DNA of 6,416 nucleotides from a bacterium (GTDB lineage: Bacteria > Spirochaetota > Spirochaetia > JABEVK01): NCBI GenBank assembly GCA_021781625.1, contig JAJXWL010000119.1, positions 1 to 6,416 of the forward strand, written 5' to 3'. The translations under genes were made by a program, and so were the position numbers. This document shows, one piece after another, positions 1 to 5,933 of the stretch; the stretch's first letter is position 1; each line of letters opens with the position of its first letter. Below the pieces are notes generated by a model. That model was given only the letters and a program-made list of their open reading frames with translations. It was not told the origin of the DNA and did no database searches.

Positions 1-1
1 C

Positions 2-937
2 GGTAAACCGTTTACTTTAAAAGCGAATATCGAGATCCCCGAAGAAGTCAGCTCTGTGCTCGAACACGGCGTGCAGGGCATTGGCCTCTATCGCTCGGAG
101 TTTCTGTTTATTCAGCATGGCGCTCTGGTCAATGAAGAAACTCAGTTTCAAGCTTACAAACAAGTTTTAGAGGGGATGGGCAACAACCCGGTGACGATTC
201 GTACCCTCGATTTGGGCGGGGACAAACTGGCTCCCGATGCCTACCCGTTTAAAGAAAGTAACCCGCTTTTGGGTTGGCGTGCTGTACGCTACTGTCTGGC
301 CGACCAGCAGATTTTTCGAACCCAGCTACGGGCCTTGTTGCGGGCCTCTTGCTACGGCAACTTGAAAATCATGTTCCCCATGATTTCGGGGGTAGGCGAA
401 CTCGAACAAGTGCTGGCCGTTTACCACGATGTCCGCGAAGAACTCTTAGCCGAAGGAACCCCAGTGCCCCCCATTCCCATCGGAACGATGATCGAAGTTC
501 CCTCTGCAGCCTTGGTGTCAGATCATTTGGCCCGTATGGTCGATTTCTTTTCCATAGGAACGAACGATCTGACCCAGTACACCCTAGCGGTCGATCGGGG
601 GAATGAACGGATCGCGGGGTTGTACGAACCTCTCCACCCCGGGGTCTTGCGCTTGATTAAGATGGTGATTACAAATGCCCATGCGGCTGGGATTCCCGTA
701 GCGATGTGCGGTGAAATGGCTAGCGACCCCAAAGCGGCTTTGGTTTTGTCTGGTCTGGGGCTGGACGAGTTTAGCATGAATACGGTAAGTCTTAGCCGGG
801 TCAAAGAAGTTCTGCGGTCTTTGACCATTACAGAAGCGCAGGAGGTGGCTGAAAAAGTACTTCAGTTGCCCCGAGTCGAAGAGGTAGAAGCCTACCTTTC
901 GGCCTATAGTCAAGGAAGGTTTTCCGAAATTGAGTGA
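2..937 (+). CDS. ptsI: Phosphoenolpyruvate-protein phosphotransferase (PTS enzyme I), C-terminal part
   Basis: Enzyme I is the cytoplasmic entry point of the sugar phosphotransferase system; it takes phosphate from PEP and passes it to HPr. The reading frame is open from base 2, so the gene begins outside the window; 311 residues are visible, matching roughly residue 266 to the end of E. coli EI. This is the PEP-binding TIM-barrel and dimerisation domain. Visible landmarks are GIGLYRSEFLF (family Arg296), RTLDLGGDK (Arg332), NPLLGWRAVR (Arg358), the metal ligand Glu in IEVPS, the PEP-utiliser signature SIGTNDLTQYTLAVDRGN with its Asn-Asp pair, and the active-site Cys in AMCGEMASDP. The phosphohistidine and HPr-binding domains must lie upstream and cannot be checked. 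The last codons overlap the start of der by 8 bases. The C-terminus is of normal length and no key residue is missing. PTS paralogues such as PtsP share this domain, so the exact subtype depends on the missing N-terminus. Confidence 0.95.
   Translation, partial: GKPFTLKANIEIPEEVSSVLEHGVQGIGLYRSEFLFIQHGALVNEETQFQAYKQVLEGMGNNPVTIRTLDLGGDKLAPDAYPFKESNPLLGWRAVRYCLADQQIFRTQLRALLRASCYGNLKIMFPMISGVGELEQVLAVYHDVREELLAEGTPVPPIPIGTMIEVPSAALVSDHLARMVDFFSIGTNDLTQYTLAVDRGNERIAGLYEPLHPGVLRLIKMVITNAHAAGIPVAMCGEMASDPKAALVLSGLGLDEFSMNTVSLSRVKEVLRSLTITEAQEVAEKVLQLPRVEEVEAYLSAYSQGRFSEIE
912..919 (+). promoter_or_regulatory. Ribosome binding site for der inside the ptsI 3' end
   Basis: AAGGAAGG lies 10 bases before the TTG at 930. 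It is the only purine-rich Shine-Dalgarno-like run near this start and lies wholly within ptsI codons. This supports TTG as the start codon and suggests translational coupling of der to ptsI. Confidence 0.6.
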
Positions 938-2255
938 TTCTCCTCTACCTCAGCTCCCTCGTGTCGCGTTGGTCGGACGGCCCAACGTGGGTAAGTCCAC
1001 GCTATTCAACCGTTTGGTCGGGCGACGTCAGGCCATTACAGATCCGACTCCCGGGGTGACCCGCGATCCTGTCGAAGGCGTATGGCGCTGGAATAACCGT
1101 GCGGCTCTGCTTATCGACACCGGTGGTTACCTCTCGGAAGGGGGTGAACTTGACCGAGCCGTAGCTCAACGAAGCTTGGATCGGGCCCGGTCGGCTGAGG
1201 TGATCCTGCTGGTGCTGGACATTCGGCACCTCTCCCCCGAAGATTTGGGGTTCATCGAACTCTTACGGCCCTTGGGGCGAAAGATCATTGCAGTTTTGAA
1301 CAAGGCGGACTCTCCTGAAAAGGACCTGTTGGCGAGTGATTTTTATTCGCTGGGCTTTGAGGAGTATCTCTGCCTCAGTGCCTCGCACGGCCGAGGTGTC
1401 GATGACCTCGCCCAGGTGGTTTTTTCCAGACTGCCTGAGTTGGACGTCCCCCTCGAAGAGTTGCTTGACCTCAAACTCGCCATTCTAGGCAAACCTAATG
1501 CCGGAAAGTCGACGCTCGTGAACCGGCTCACGGGAACAGATTTATCGTTGGTGTCGGATATTCCGGGGACCACCCGCGACCCCGTCGAAGGACGATTTAC
1601 CTTTCAAGGGCGCCGGTTTCGCGTCATGGACACGGCGGGAATTCGCCGCAAAGGAAAAGTTGTCGAAGATGTGGAATATTACTCGGTCAACCGCGCGCTG
1701 AAGACGATCTCGGAATCGGACGTGGTCATTCTATTGATGGATGCTGGCGAAGGCCTCACCGAGCAAGATAAAAAAATCGCTTACCAAATTGTCAAAGAAG
1801 GCCGGGGTGTGATCCTGGCGATGAACAAGTGGGACCTTTTGCCCCCCATGAAAAATCAGCTTGAGGCAGTACAAGACCGTGTACGGTTCTTGTTCCCCAT
1901 TCTGGATTTTGCCCCTGTCGTTCCGGTCTCGGCCAAAACGGGAGAAGGGGTACGTGAACTGCTCAAGACAGCGGGACAAGTACACCGGGAATTGCTCCAA
2001 CGGGTAGAGACCTCACGGCTCAACGAAATGTTGAAAATCTGGATGGACGATTTACCCACGCCGCAGATCAAAGGCGTTACGTATAAAATCCGCTACCTGA
2101 CTCAGGTAAGCGTCTTACCGGTCAAGTTTGTCGCGTTTGGCAATCATGGTAAAGATACACCCTCTTCGTTGGTGGAGTACCTCATCAACCGCATTCGCCG
2201 CGATTTAGGGTTTGCCCATATTCCCTTAGAGTTAGAAGTTCGAGGCGGTTCATGA
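930..2255 (+). CDS. der: Ribosome-associated GTPase Der (EngA), double G domain
   Basis: Der is an essential GTPase that helps late maturation of the 50S ribosomal subunit. The 441-residue product has the family's unique layout. G domain 1 has P-loop GRPNVGKST (16-24), DTGG (63-66) and NKAD (124-127). G domain 2 has P-loop GKPNAGKST (187-195), DTAG (234-237), NKWD (299-302) and SAK (334-336). A KH-like RNA-binding domain fills about 355-441. Length is normal and all nucleotide-binding motifs are intact. The start is TTG: it is preceded by AAGGAAGG, no ATG or GTG lies before the first P-loop in frame, and the N-terminus is the expected short lead-in. It overlaps ptsI by 8 bases, and its TGA overlaps the next ATG (ATGA), so all three genes are probably co-transcribed and coupled. 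One oddity is that both switch I regions read TRDPVEG, whereas many Der proteins have TRDR in domain 1. Confidence 0.97.
   Translation: MSDSPLPQLPRVALVGRPNVGKSTLFNRLVGRRQAITDPTPGVTRDPVEGVWRWNNRAALLIDTGGYLSEGGELDRAVAQRSLDRARSAEVILLVLDIRHLSPEDLGFIELLRPLGRKIIAVLNKADSPEKDLLASDFYSLGFEEYLCLSASHGRGVDDLAQVVFSRLPELDVPLEELLDLKLAILGKPNAGKSTLVNRLTGTDLSLVSDIPGTTRDPVEGRFTFQGRRFRVMDTAGIRRKGKVVEDVEYYSVNRALKTISESDVVILLMDAGEGLTEQDKKIAYQIVKEGRGVILAMNKWDLLPPMKNQLEAVQDRVRFLFPILDFAPVVPVSAKTGEGVRELLKTAGQVHRELLQRVETSRLNEMLKIWMDDLPTPQIKGVTYKIRYLTQVSVLPVKFVAFGNHGKDTPSSLVEYLINRIRRDLGFAHIPLELEVRGGS
2242..2245 (+). promoter_or_regulatory. Ribosome binding site for the exported 467-aa protein
   Basis: GAGG lies 6 bases before the ATG at 2252, inside the last der codons. 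With the ATGA stop-start overlap it suggests translation coupled to der. Confidence 0.5.
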
Positions 2256-3655
2256 AACACCTTCGGAGGGGGAGGCGGACCCTTGGTCTACTTTTGGCCA
2301 TAGGCACTCTTACGGCAACGTCCTTAGCGGCGGACCCCTGGGGGGAAACCCGTTCGCACCTGATCCCTTCGACGCTAGCCGATCGCCTTGACCCCAAAGT
2401 TCAAAACTTATTGTTTTTAACCCCGGCTGCGTATTTGCGGCCTGTAACCCTCAGATTGGCTCCTCTTGAGGGGAAGAGTGTGACCTTTGTGGTTCGTAAG
2501 GTGCGCTCTGGCCCCGAAGACCAAACCTTGTGGGAATTCCGATTGGATATTGGACAACCTTATTCGGCCGGTTGTTGGATCATTTTTCGGGATGGTTTAG
2601 ACCGAATCCGTGAAGTCCGTATCCTTTTAACGGCCCCCGTGGAACCTTCGGGGGACCTTTTTGCCAATACGGGGACCTGGGTGAGACTGACACCGAAAGA
2701 TGGGGGTCCCACCAGCCGCATGGACCTTTTTGTGGCGGGACGTCTGGTTTGGGGAGGGTGGCAAATCCCTGCCTCTTTAGCCGAAATTTTGCGAAGCCCA
2801 GAAGAGTCTCTGTGGTCGGCCACGGCCCAAGAAGTTCCCTGGTCAGCGTTGATCCCTCAGCGAACCCCCGGCGACGAACAAGTGGAACACTTTGCCACCC
2901 TCGTCGAGCATGCGCTATCTCAGATTCCCCAGACGCGGTGGGGTCTATGGGTTCCAGACCCGCGCGGTGATGCCCAGGGTACCGATGCTACCGGCAAGCC
3001 TTGGGGACTTTGGACCAGTCTTGAAAACTATCAACTCCCTGAAAGGGGCCTAGGCCCCTGGGGGTCGACGGCGTGGCTCACCGATTCCTTGTGCCGTGCT
3101 TGGAACTTTCCGATCCCGAGTGTACAAGACTTACTCAGACCCCAAAGCCACTTGCCGGGGTATTCCCCTGCCGCTCCCGGCGATAGTCCCGACCACGACC
3201 CTTCGTTATCTTTAGATTGGATTCGCAACTTAGGCCTGACCTTAGCCCAGGGGCTGGCACCGGACCGAAAACTGACTTCTGATGGGGCCGATGTTTTAAA
3301 AGTTCCGTTCTTGGACGCCGAACCTCAGACCGGGTTTAATGTCGATGACTTAGGCCCCGTCTTAGAACTTTTAACGGCGCAACACCCCGGGCGCATTTAT
3401 TTCGCTGGACTCAATCAGCAAAACCTCAACCAAGGCATGGCCGGGGCTGTTCGGTTTTTAGAGCCAGCCATTTTGTTTCCTTGGGTGGGTCAAGACGGAA
3501 ACCTGCACCTGAAGGTGATTTCGGGGACCAAAACTGTGCCTTGGCAAACGTGGCTAGGGCCCTTGGGGCAACCAGCGGGACGGCGAGCCGACCATATCCT
3601 TTTGGTGGCCGTCGATTTACCTCCCGAAGGGTTCCCCTTACTGAAACTGCCCTAA
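2252..3655 (+). CDS. Exported protein of unknown function, possible papain/NlpC-like C-terminal domain
   Basis: I do not recognise this family with certainty. The 467-residue product opens with a clear Sec signal peptide: a basic stretch (KHLRRGRR), a hydrophobic core (LGLLLAIGTL), and a likely cut near residues 26-27 (SLA|AD). There is no lipobox and no later membrane segment, so it is probably periplasmic or released. Residues about 60-200 look beta-rich with many charged and proline residues. Residues about 210-467 look like a separate domain: a helical start, GSTAWLTDSLCRAW around Cys281, DWIRNLGLTLA at 322-332, HPGRIYFAGLN with His378, and paired strands (AILFPWVGQDGNLHLKVI, then HILLVAVDLP). 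The order Cys in a helix, later His in a strand, would fit a papain/NlpC-like fold, but this is inference from pattern only. Cys108 is the only other cysteine. The start ATG overlaps the der stop and has a GAGG. It is the last gene of the plus-strand unit and meets patB tail to tail. Confidence 0.85.
   Translation: MKHLRRGRRTLGLLLAIGTLTATSLAADPWGETRSHLIPSTLADRLDPKVQNLLFLTPAAYLRPVTLRLAPLEGKSVTFVVRKVRSGPEDQTLWEFRLDIGQPYSAGCWIIFRDGLDRIREVRILLTAPVEPSGDLFANTGTWVRLTPKDGGPTSRMDLFVAGRLVWGGWQIPASLAEILRSPEESLWSATAQEVPWSALIPQRTPGDEQVEHFATLVEHALSQIPQTRWGLWVPDPRGDAQGTDATGKPWGLWTSLENYQLPERGLGPWGSTAWLTDSLCRAWNFPIPSVQDLLRPQSHLPGYSPAAPGDSPDHDPSLSLDWIRNLGLTLAQGLAPDRKLTSDGADVLKVPFLDAEPQTGFNVDDLGPVLELLTAQHPGRIYFAGLNQQNLNQGMAGAVRFLEPAILFPWVGQDGNLHLKVISGTKTVPWQTWLGPLGQPAGRRADHILLVAVDLPPEGFPLLKLP
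3044..3059. repeat. Perfect 16-bp palindrome inside a coding region
   Basis: AGGGGCCTAGGCCCCT equals its own reverse complement. It is centred on CCTAGG and lies within the exported-protein gene, encoding part of ERGLGPW. It could form a short, very GC-rich hairpin or cruciform, or be a dyad site for a protein. No T-run follows, so it is not an intrinsic terminator. Confidence 0.7.
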
Positions 3656-3699
3656 AAGTTGGCCTAACGTTGGCCAAAAAGTTGGTCTTACGTCAGCTT
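3654..3699. repeat. Imperfect 23-bp tandem repeat across the convergent gene ends
   Basis: AAAAGTTGGCCTAACGT (3654-3670) recurs as AAAAGTTGGTCTTACGT (3677-3693), with 15 of 17 bases identical and a period of 23. The first copy starts in the stop codon of the exported-protein gene. The second holds the stop codon of the minus-strand patB gene. It looks like a degraded local duplication that set or moved the end of one of the two genes. Confidence 0.55.
3659..3677. terminator. Weak hairpin between convergent genes
   Basis: TTGGCC (3659-3664) pairs with GGCCAA (3672-3677) around a 7-base loop in the 32-base gap between the stop codons at 3655 and 3688. Read on the minus strand it is followed by CTTTTAGG, and on the plus strand by no T-run. 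It could end patB transcription weakly, but the stem is short, so this is only a candidate. Confidence 0.3.
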
Positions 3700-4896
3700 T
3701 TCGAATCGCTCCACCCGGTCCAAGGCCTCTTCGAGTAGGGGACGTGGGCAGGCGAGATTAAAGCGTAACCAGCCTTCACCGCCAGTTTTGTAAATCGAGC
3801 CGGCGGTGATTTTGACCCGACCCGAGACTTCCCAGGCCTCTGTTAACTGTGCCACATCGCGATAGTTTCGCTGGGCTAACAAGGGGCGTGCATCCACCCA
3901 GGCTAAGTAAGTACCTTCCCAAGGACAAACACTCAAAGCTGGCGACCAGCGGGCTAGGCGCTGGCAAAGGAAGGCATGATTGCCCGCGAGGTGTTCTAAT
4001 AACTCTTGTACCCAGCGCTGACCGTGACGATAAGCGGCCCAAGCGGCTTCGATAGATAACACATGAGGCTCATTGTAGAAGTCTGCTTCGACAGCTCGGC
4101 GAAACTTGGCCGCCAGGTCGGGGTTGCGGGTAAAGGCATGAGCGATGGCCAACCCGGCCATATTGAAGGTTTTGTTGGGGCCGGAGACGACCAAGGTTCG
4201 TTCTGCTAAGTTCGGGAGGTCTAAGGCACTAGTAAAGTTCACTTGGGGGTTAACTAGGTCTGCGTGAATTTCGTCTGAGAGCACCAAAAGCTGAAATTCT
4301 TCGGCCAGAGAGGCGACACTTTCCAGTTCTTCTGGAGTCCAGACCCGGCCCGTAGGGTTTTGGGGGGAACAAAATAACCAAAGCTTGACGGGAATACCCG
4401 CCTCACGGCTGGCTAAAAGCTTGGCCCGGGTGGTCTTGGGGTCAAAGCGCCAAGGTTGTCCAGGGGCTTGGGGTTCAAGAAGCGGGGCTTCGACAACCTG
4501 CCTTTGATTGAGTGTCACGACTCGAAAAAACGGCGTATAGACCGGGGGCTGAACTAAAACTCCCTCCCCAGGGGCACTAAACGCACGAATCGCCATCGAC
4601 AACCCATGCAACACCGAAGGAATAGGGATAAGCATCTCGCGGGTTAGGGTACGGTGGTACCGGCTTTCGTGCCAGTTGAGAATGGCCTCGAAGTAACCCG
4701 CCGGAAACTTCATGTACCCAAAGATGGGAGTTTTGAGCCGTTGGTGAAGGGCTTCTTGAATCTCGGGCAGAGCTTCAAAGTCCATGTCGGCCACCCAGAG
4801 TGGCAGGATATCCTCTTTACCTGGCTCGTTATGAGGATTGTCCCATTTGAGTGAGTGAACGCCAGAACGGTCTACTCGGGCATTGAAGTCATACAT
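3688..4896 (-). CDS. patB: PatB/MalY-type PLP enzyme (cystathionine beta-lyase / C-S lyase, aminotransferase class I/II fold)
   Basis: This is a cytoplasmic fold-type I PLP enzyme of the MalY/PatB/cystalysin group. Members usually cleave the C-S bond of cystathionine or cysteine to give pyruvate, ammonia and a thiol, and some have other roles. The 402 residues are full length. Family marks are YDFNARVDRSGVHSLKWD at the N-terminus, LPLWVADMDF (31-40), PPVYTPFF with the PLP-stacking Tyr120, SPQNPTGRVWT (Asn180), LSDEIHADL (Asp208), SGPNKTFNMAGLA with Schiff-base Lys242, WEGTYLAWVD, and the carboxylate-binding Arg378 in WLRFNLACPR. Most relatives have Ser immediately before the lysine (SKTFN); here it is Asn. 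The ATG at 4896 has GGGAGG 5 bases upstream, inside the last codons of the preceding gene, which stops 1 base before. It is the last gene of the minus-strand trio. Substrate cannot be told from sequence; a MalY-like regulatory role is possible too. Confidence 0.9.
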   Translation of the reverse strand: MYDFNARVDRSGVHSLKWDNPHNEPGKEDILPLWVADMDFEALPEIQEALHQRLKTPIFGYMKFPAGYFEAILNWHESRYHRTLTREMLIPIPSVLHGLSMAIRAFSAPGEGVLVQPPVYTPFFRVVTLNQRQVVEAPLLEPQAPGQPWRFDPKTTRAKLLASREAGIPVKLWLFCSPQNPTGRVWTPEELESVASLAEEFQLLVLSDEIHADLVNPQVNFTSALDLPNLAERTLVVSGPNKTFNMAGLAIAHAFTRNPDLAAKFRRAVEADFYNEPHVLSIEAAWAAYRHGQRWVQELLEHLAGNHAFLCQRLARWSPALSVCPWEGTYLAWVDARPLLAQRNYRDVAQLTEAWEVSGRVKITAGSIYKTGGEGWLRFNLACPRPLLEEALDRVERFEKLT

Positions 4897-4897
4897 G

Positions 4898-5407
4898 TCA
4901 GCCTCCCGGAAAACGGATTGTCAAGGTGTGTGTGGTTTTATCGTAGCGGGGGTCGAGGCCAGGTTGGTCAAAGGCTGGTGCTTCGGTGATGGCCGGAAAG
5001 GGGGATTCTGCGGCCCATTCCCGTTGTAAGATACGGCACAGCCGAAGGGTTTCGGGGCCCGCACCTTCGACAGGAACCACCCGAAAGAGGGTGGGGGGGA
5101 TGGCGGGGTTAGGTGCGGTGAGGGGACGCACCAGTTGGGCTTCCCACAAGCCTTGTGGGGTGGGTTTGAGGTCGATCTGTTGGTACGAGCCTGACAGCTG
5201 GAGGGTAAACACCCGCACGAACAGCACAGGTGGACGACCTAAGCGTTCTTGAACCTGGTCCAAGCGCTTTTGAGCCTCTGGGGGATCGACAATCCAGACG
5301 ATTCGGTAGGTATTGGGGTCGGCCAGAGGCGGCAAAGCTTGAGCCGACAGCGTCGAGAAACTTCCACAGAACGCGAACCAAACGGCAAACACGGTCCAAA
5401 GGCGCAT
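4898..5407 (-). CDS. Small exported protein of unknown function (169 aa)
   Basis: I do not recognise the family. I place the start at the ATG ending at 5407 rather than the GTG at 5461 or the TTG at 5443. From the ATG the product begins directly with a signal peptide (MRLWTVFAVWFAFCGSF...) and a typical AQA|LPP cleavage site near residue 24. The longer version would add 18 non-hydrophobic residues and overlap the upstream gene by 44 bases. No good Shine-Dalgarno precedes the ATG, so re-initiation after the upstream TAA, 10 bases away, is likely. The mature part is about 145 residues, proline-rich, with alternating strand-like segments (YRIVWIVDPP, VLFVRVFTLQLSG, THTLTIRFPGG) that suggest a beta-rich fold. 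Cys14 lacks a proper lipobox and is probably part of the signal core. It lies between another small exported protein and patB, nearly touching both. The function is unknown; the protein is probably periplasmic. Confidence 0.75.
   Translation of the reverse strand: MRLWTVFAVWFAFCGSFSTLSAQALPPLADPNTYRIVWIVDPPEAQKRLDQVQERLGRPPVLFVRVFTLQLSGSYQQIDLKPTPQGLWEAQLVRPLTAPNPAIPPTLFRVVPVEGAGPETLRLCRILQREWAAESPFPAITEAPAFDQPGLDPRYDKTTHTLTIRFPGG
4902..4907 (-). promoter_or_regulatory. Ribosome binding site for patB
   Basis: On the minus strand GGGAGG sits 5 bases before the ATG. It is made from the final Pro-Gly-Gly codons of the upstream exported-protein gene, so translation of the two genes is probably coupled. 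Confidence 0.7.
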
Positions 5408-5417
5408 GAGGTTCAGC

Positions 5418-5816
5418 TTAGAGGCGGGGGCTAGTGGTGTCAAGAAGCTGGACTTCACCACGGCCCAAACGGTACAGCAAGATTCCTGTTTTACCGCTGT
5501 GATCGGCCGGGCAGAGGAAGTCTAACTCCAATGGGTCGCCAGACGGGAAGGTTCCCTCGGCATGAAAATCCCAATAGGCCGCGGGCGGCAAGTTCAAGGT
5601 GATTTGCTCGCCGTCGTTCCACTCTTGAAGGAGAAGGTTGTCGCCCCACGGTTCGGAAGCGTTGGCCTGTGGCCCGGCAGGGGCTACCTCTAAAACGGTA
5701 AAGCTAAGCCCCGTTTGATTGATAAGATTCAACGAAGGGGGGCTTAGGTTCTCGGCAAAAGGTTGAGCCAAAAAAATCGTCAACCCGGTTAGGCATAATA
5801 ATCCCAAGTTTTTCAT
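5418..5816 (-). CDS. Small exported protein with an N-x-TG / WG-x-N-LL polar beta domain (132 aa)
   Basis: The start is taken as the ATG ending at 5816 because GGAGGA lies 5 bases before it; the TTG at 5828 would give only four more residues and would leave the Shine-Dalgarno inside the gene. The product begins with a signal peptide (MKNLGLLCLTGLTIFLAQPFA) cut near residue 21. The mature part carries LNLINQTGLSFTVLEVAPAG, then SEPWGDNLLLQEW, a Gly-Glu turn and YWDFHAEGTFPSGDPLELDF. This order (N-x-TG, a strand ending in a Pro turn, W-G-x-N-L-L, a Gly turn, then Y-x-D/F with an acidic strand) resembles a small beta domain I have seen in exported proteins of spirochaetes and some other diderms, but I cannot name it firmly. 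No lipobox is present (Cys8 follows Leu and is too early). It is the first gene of the minus-strand trio and is followed after 10 bases by another exported protein. Function is unknown. Confidence 0.8.
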   Translation of the reverse strand: MKNLGLLCLTGLTIFLAQPFAENLSPPSLNLINQTGLSFTVLEVAPAGPQANASEPWGDNLLLQEWNDGEQITLNLPPAAYWDFHAEGTFPSGDPLELDFLCPADHSGKTGILLYRLGRGEVQLLDTTSPRL

Positions 5817-5821
5817 CTGGT

Positions 5822-5826
5822 CCTCC
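5822..5826 (-). promoter_or_regulatory. Strong ribosome binding site that fixes the start at 5816
   Basis: On the minus strand GGAGG is followed by ACCAG and then ATG, the ideal spacing. It decides in favour of the ATG over the in-frame TTG four codons upstream. Confidence 0.8.
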
Positions 5827-5835
5827 AACTAGTTC

Positions 5836-5841
5836 GCTATA
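5836..5841 (-). promoter_or_regulatory. Possible -10 box for the minus-strand trio
   Basis: TATAGC on the minus strand, about 20 bases before the start at 5816, could be a -10 element giving a very short leader. TTGAAG further upstream lies 29 bases away, too far for a normal -35, and nothing else fits at 16-18 bases. The gap after nth makes a promoter here plausible, but the motif evidence is weak. Confidence 0.25.
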
Positions 5842-5874
5842 CTGAAGAAAAGGCGAAAAGCAGAGGTTGACTTC

Positions 5875-5894
5875 AAAAAACTCCTTGCAAAAGG
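5875..5894 (-). terminator. Weak terminator-like hairpin after nth
   Basis: Read on the minus strand, CCTT and AAGG form a 4-bp stem around TTGC, followed by AG and six T residues. The T-run is good but the stem is short. It lies 24 bases past the nth stop and before the candidate promoter of the next genes, so it may partly separate nth from the downstream trio. Confidence 0.3.
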
Positions 5895-5933
5895 GACCTT
5901 AAGAACTAGAGGGAAGGTTAAGAACTGGAGGGA
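5892..5933. repeat. 18-19-bp tandem repeat spanning the nth stop codon
   Basis: TTAAGAACTAGAGGGA (5899-5914) recurs as TTAAGAACTGGAGGGA (5918-5933), with 15 of 16 bases identical and a period of 19. A flanking AGGGA at 5892-5896 extends the pattern leftwards. The right-hand copy includes the nth TAA and its last serine codons, so the end of nth has been locally duplicated downstream. Confidence 0.65.

Larger units (their letters stand above)
5817..5917. other. Intergenic region between nth and the exported-protein trio
   Basis: This A/T-richer gap holds most of the copies of the nth-end tandem repeat, a weak minus-strand hairpin with a T6 run, a possible TATAGC -10 box, the 8-bp palindrome AACTAGTT (5827-5834), and the strong GGAGG for the gene starting at 5816. 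I see no small ORF or structured RNA in it. Confidence 0.6.

Noticed and set aside
584..913. Overlapping minus-strand ORFs opposite ptsI, and similar long shadow ORFs opposite der and the exported-protein gene
   Set aside because: They lie antisense to genes with clear family motifs, lack recognisable domains and have no convincing ribosome binding sites.
1767..1774. A7 run in der as a possible frameshift site
   Set aside because: The reading frame continues through intact G-domain motifs to a normal-length C-terminus, and no alternative frame product of note follows.
5363..5371. Lipobox-like Cys14 in the 169-aa exported protein
   Set aside because: The residue before the cysteine is Phe and the cysteine is very early; the AQA cleavage site near residue 24 fits signal peptidase I better.
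5827..5834. Palindrome AACTAGTT near the start at 5816 as an operator
   Set aside because: Eight bases is too short to support an operator, and no second copy is present in the gap.
5869..5883. TTGAAG as a -35 box paired with TATAGC
   Set aside because: The spacing is 29 bases, far beyond the usual 16-18, so the pair is not a credible sigma-70 promoter.
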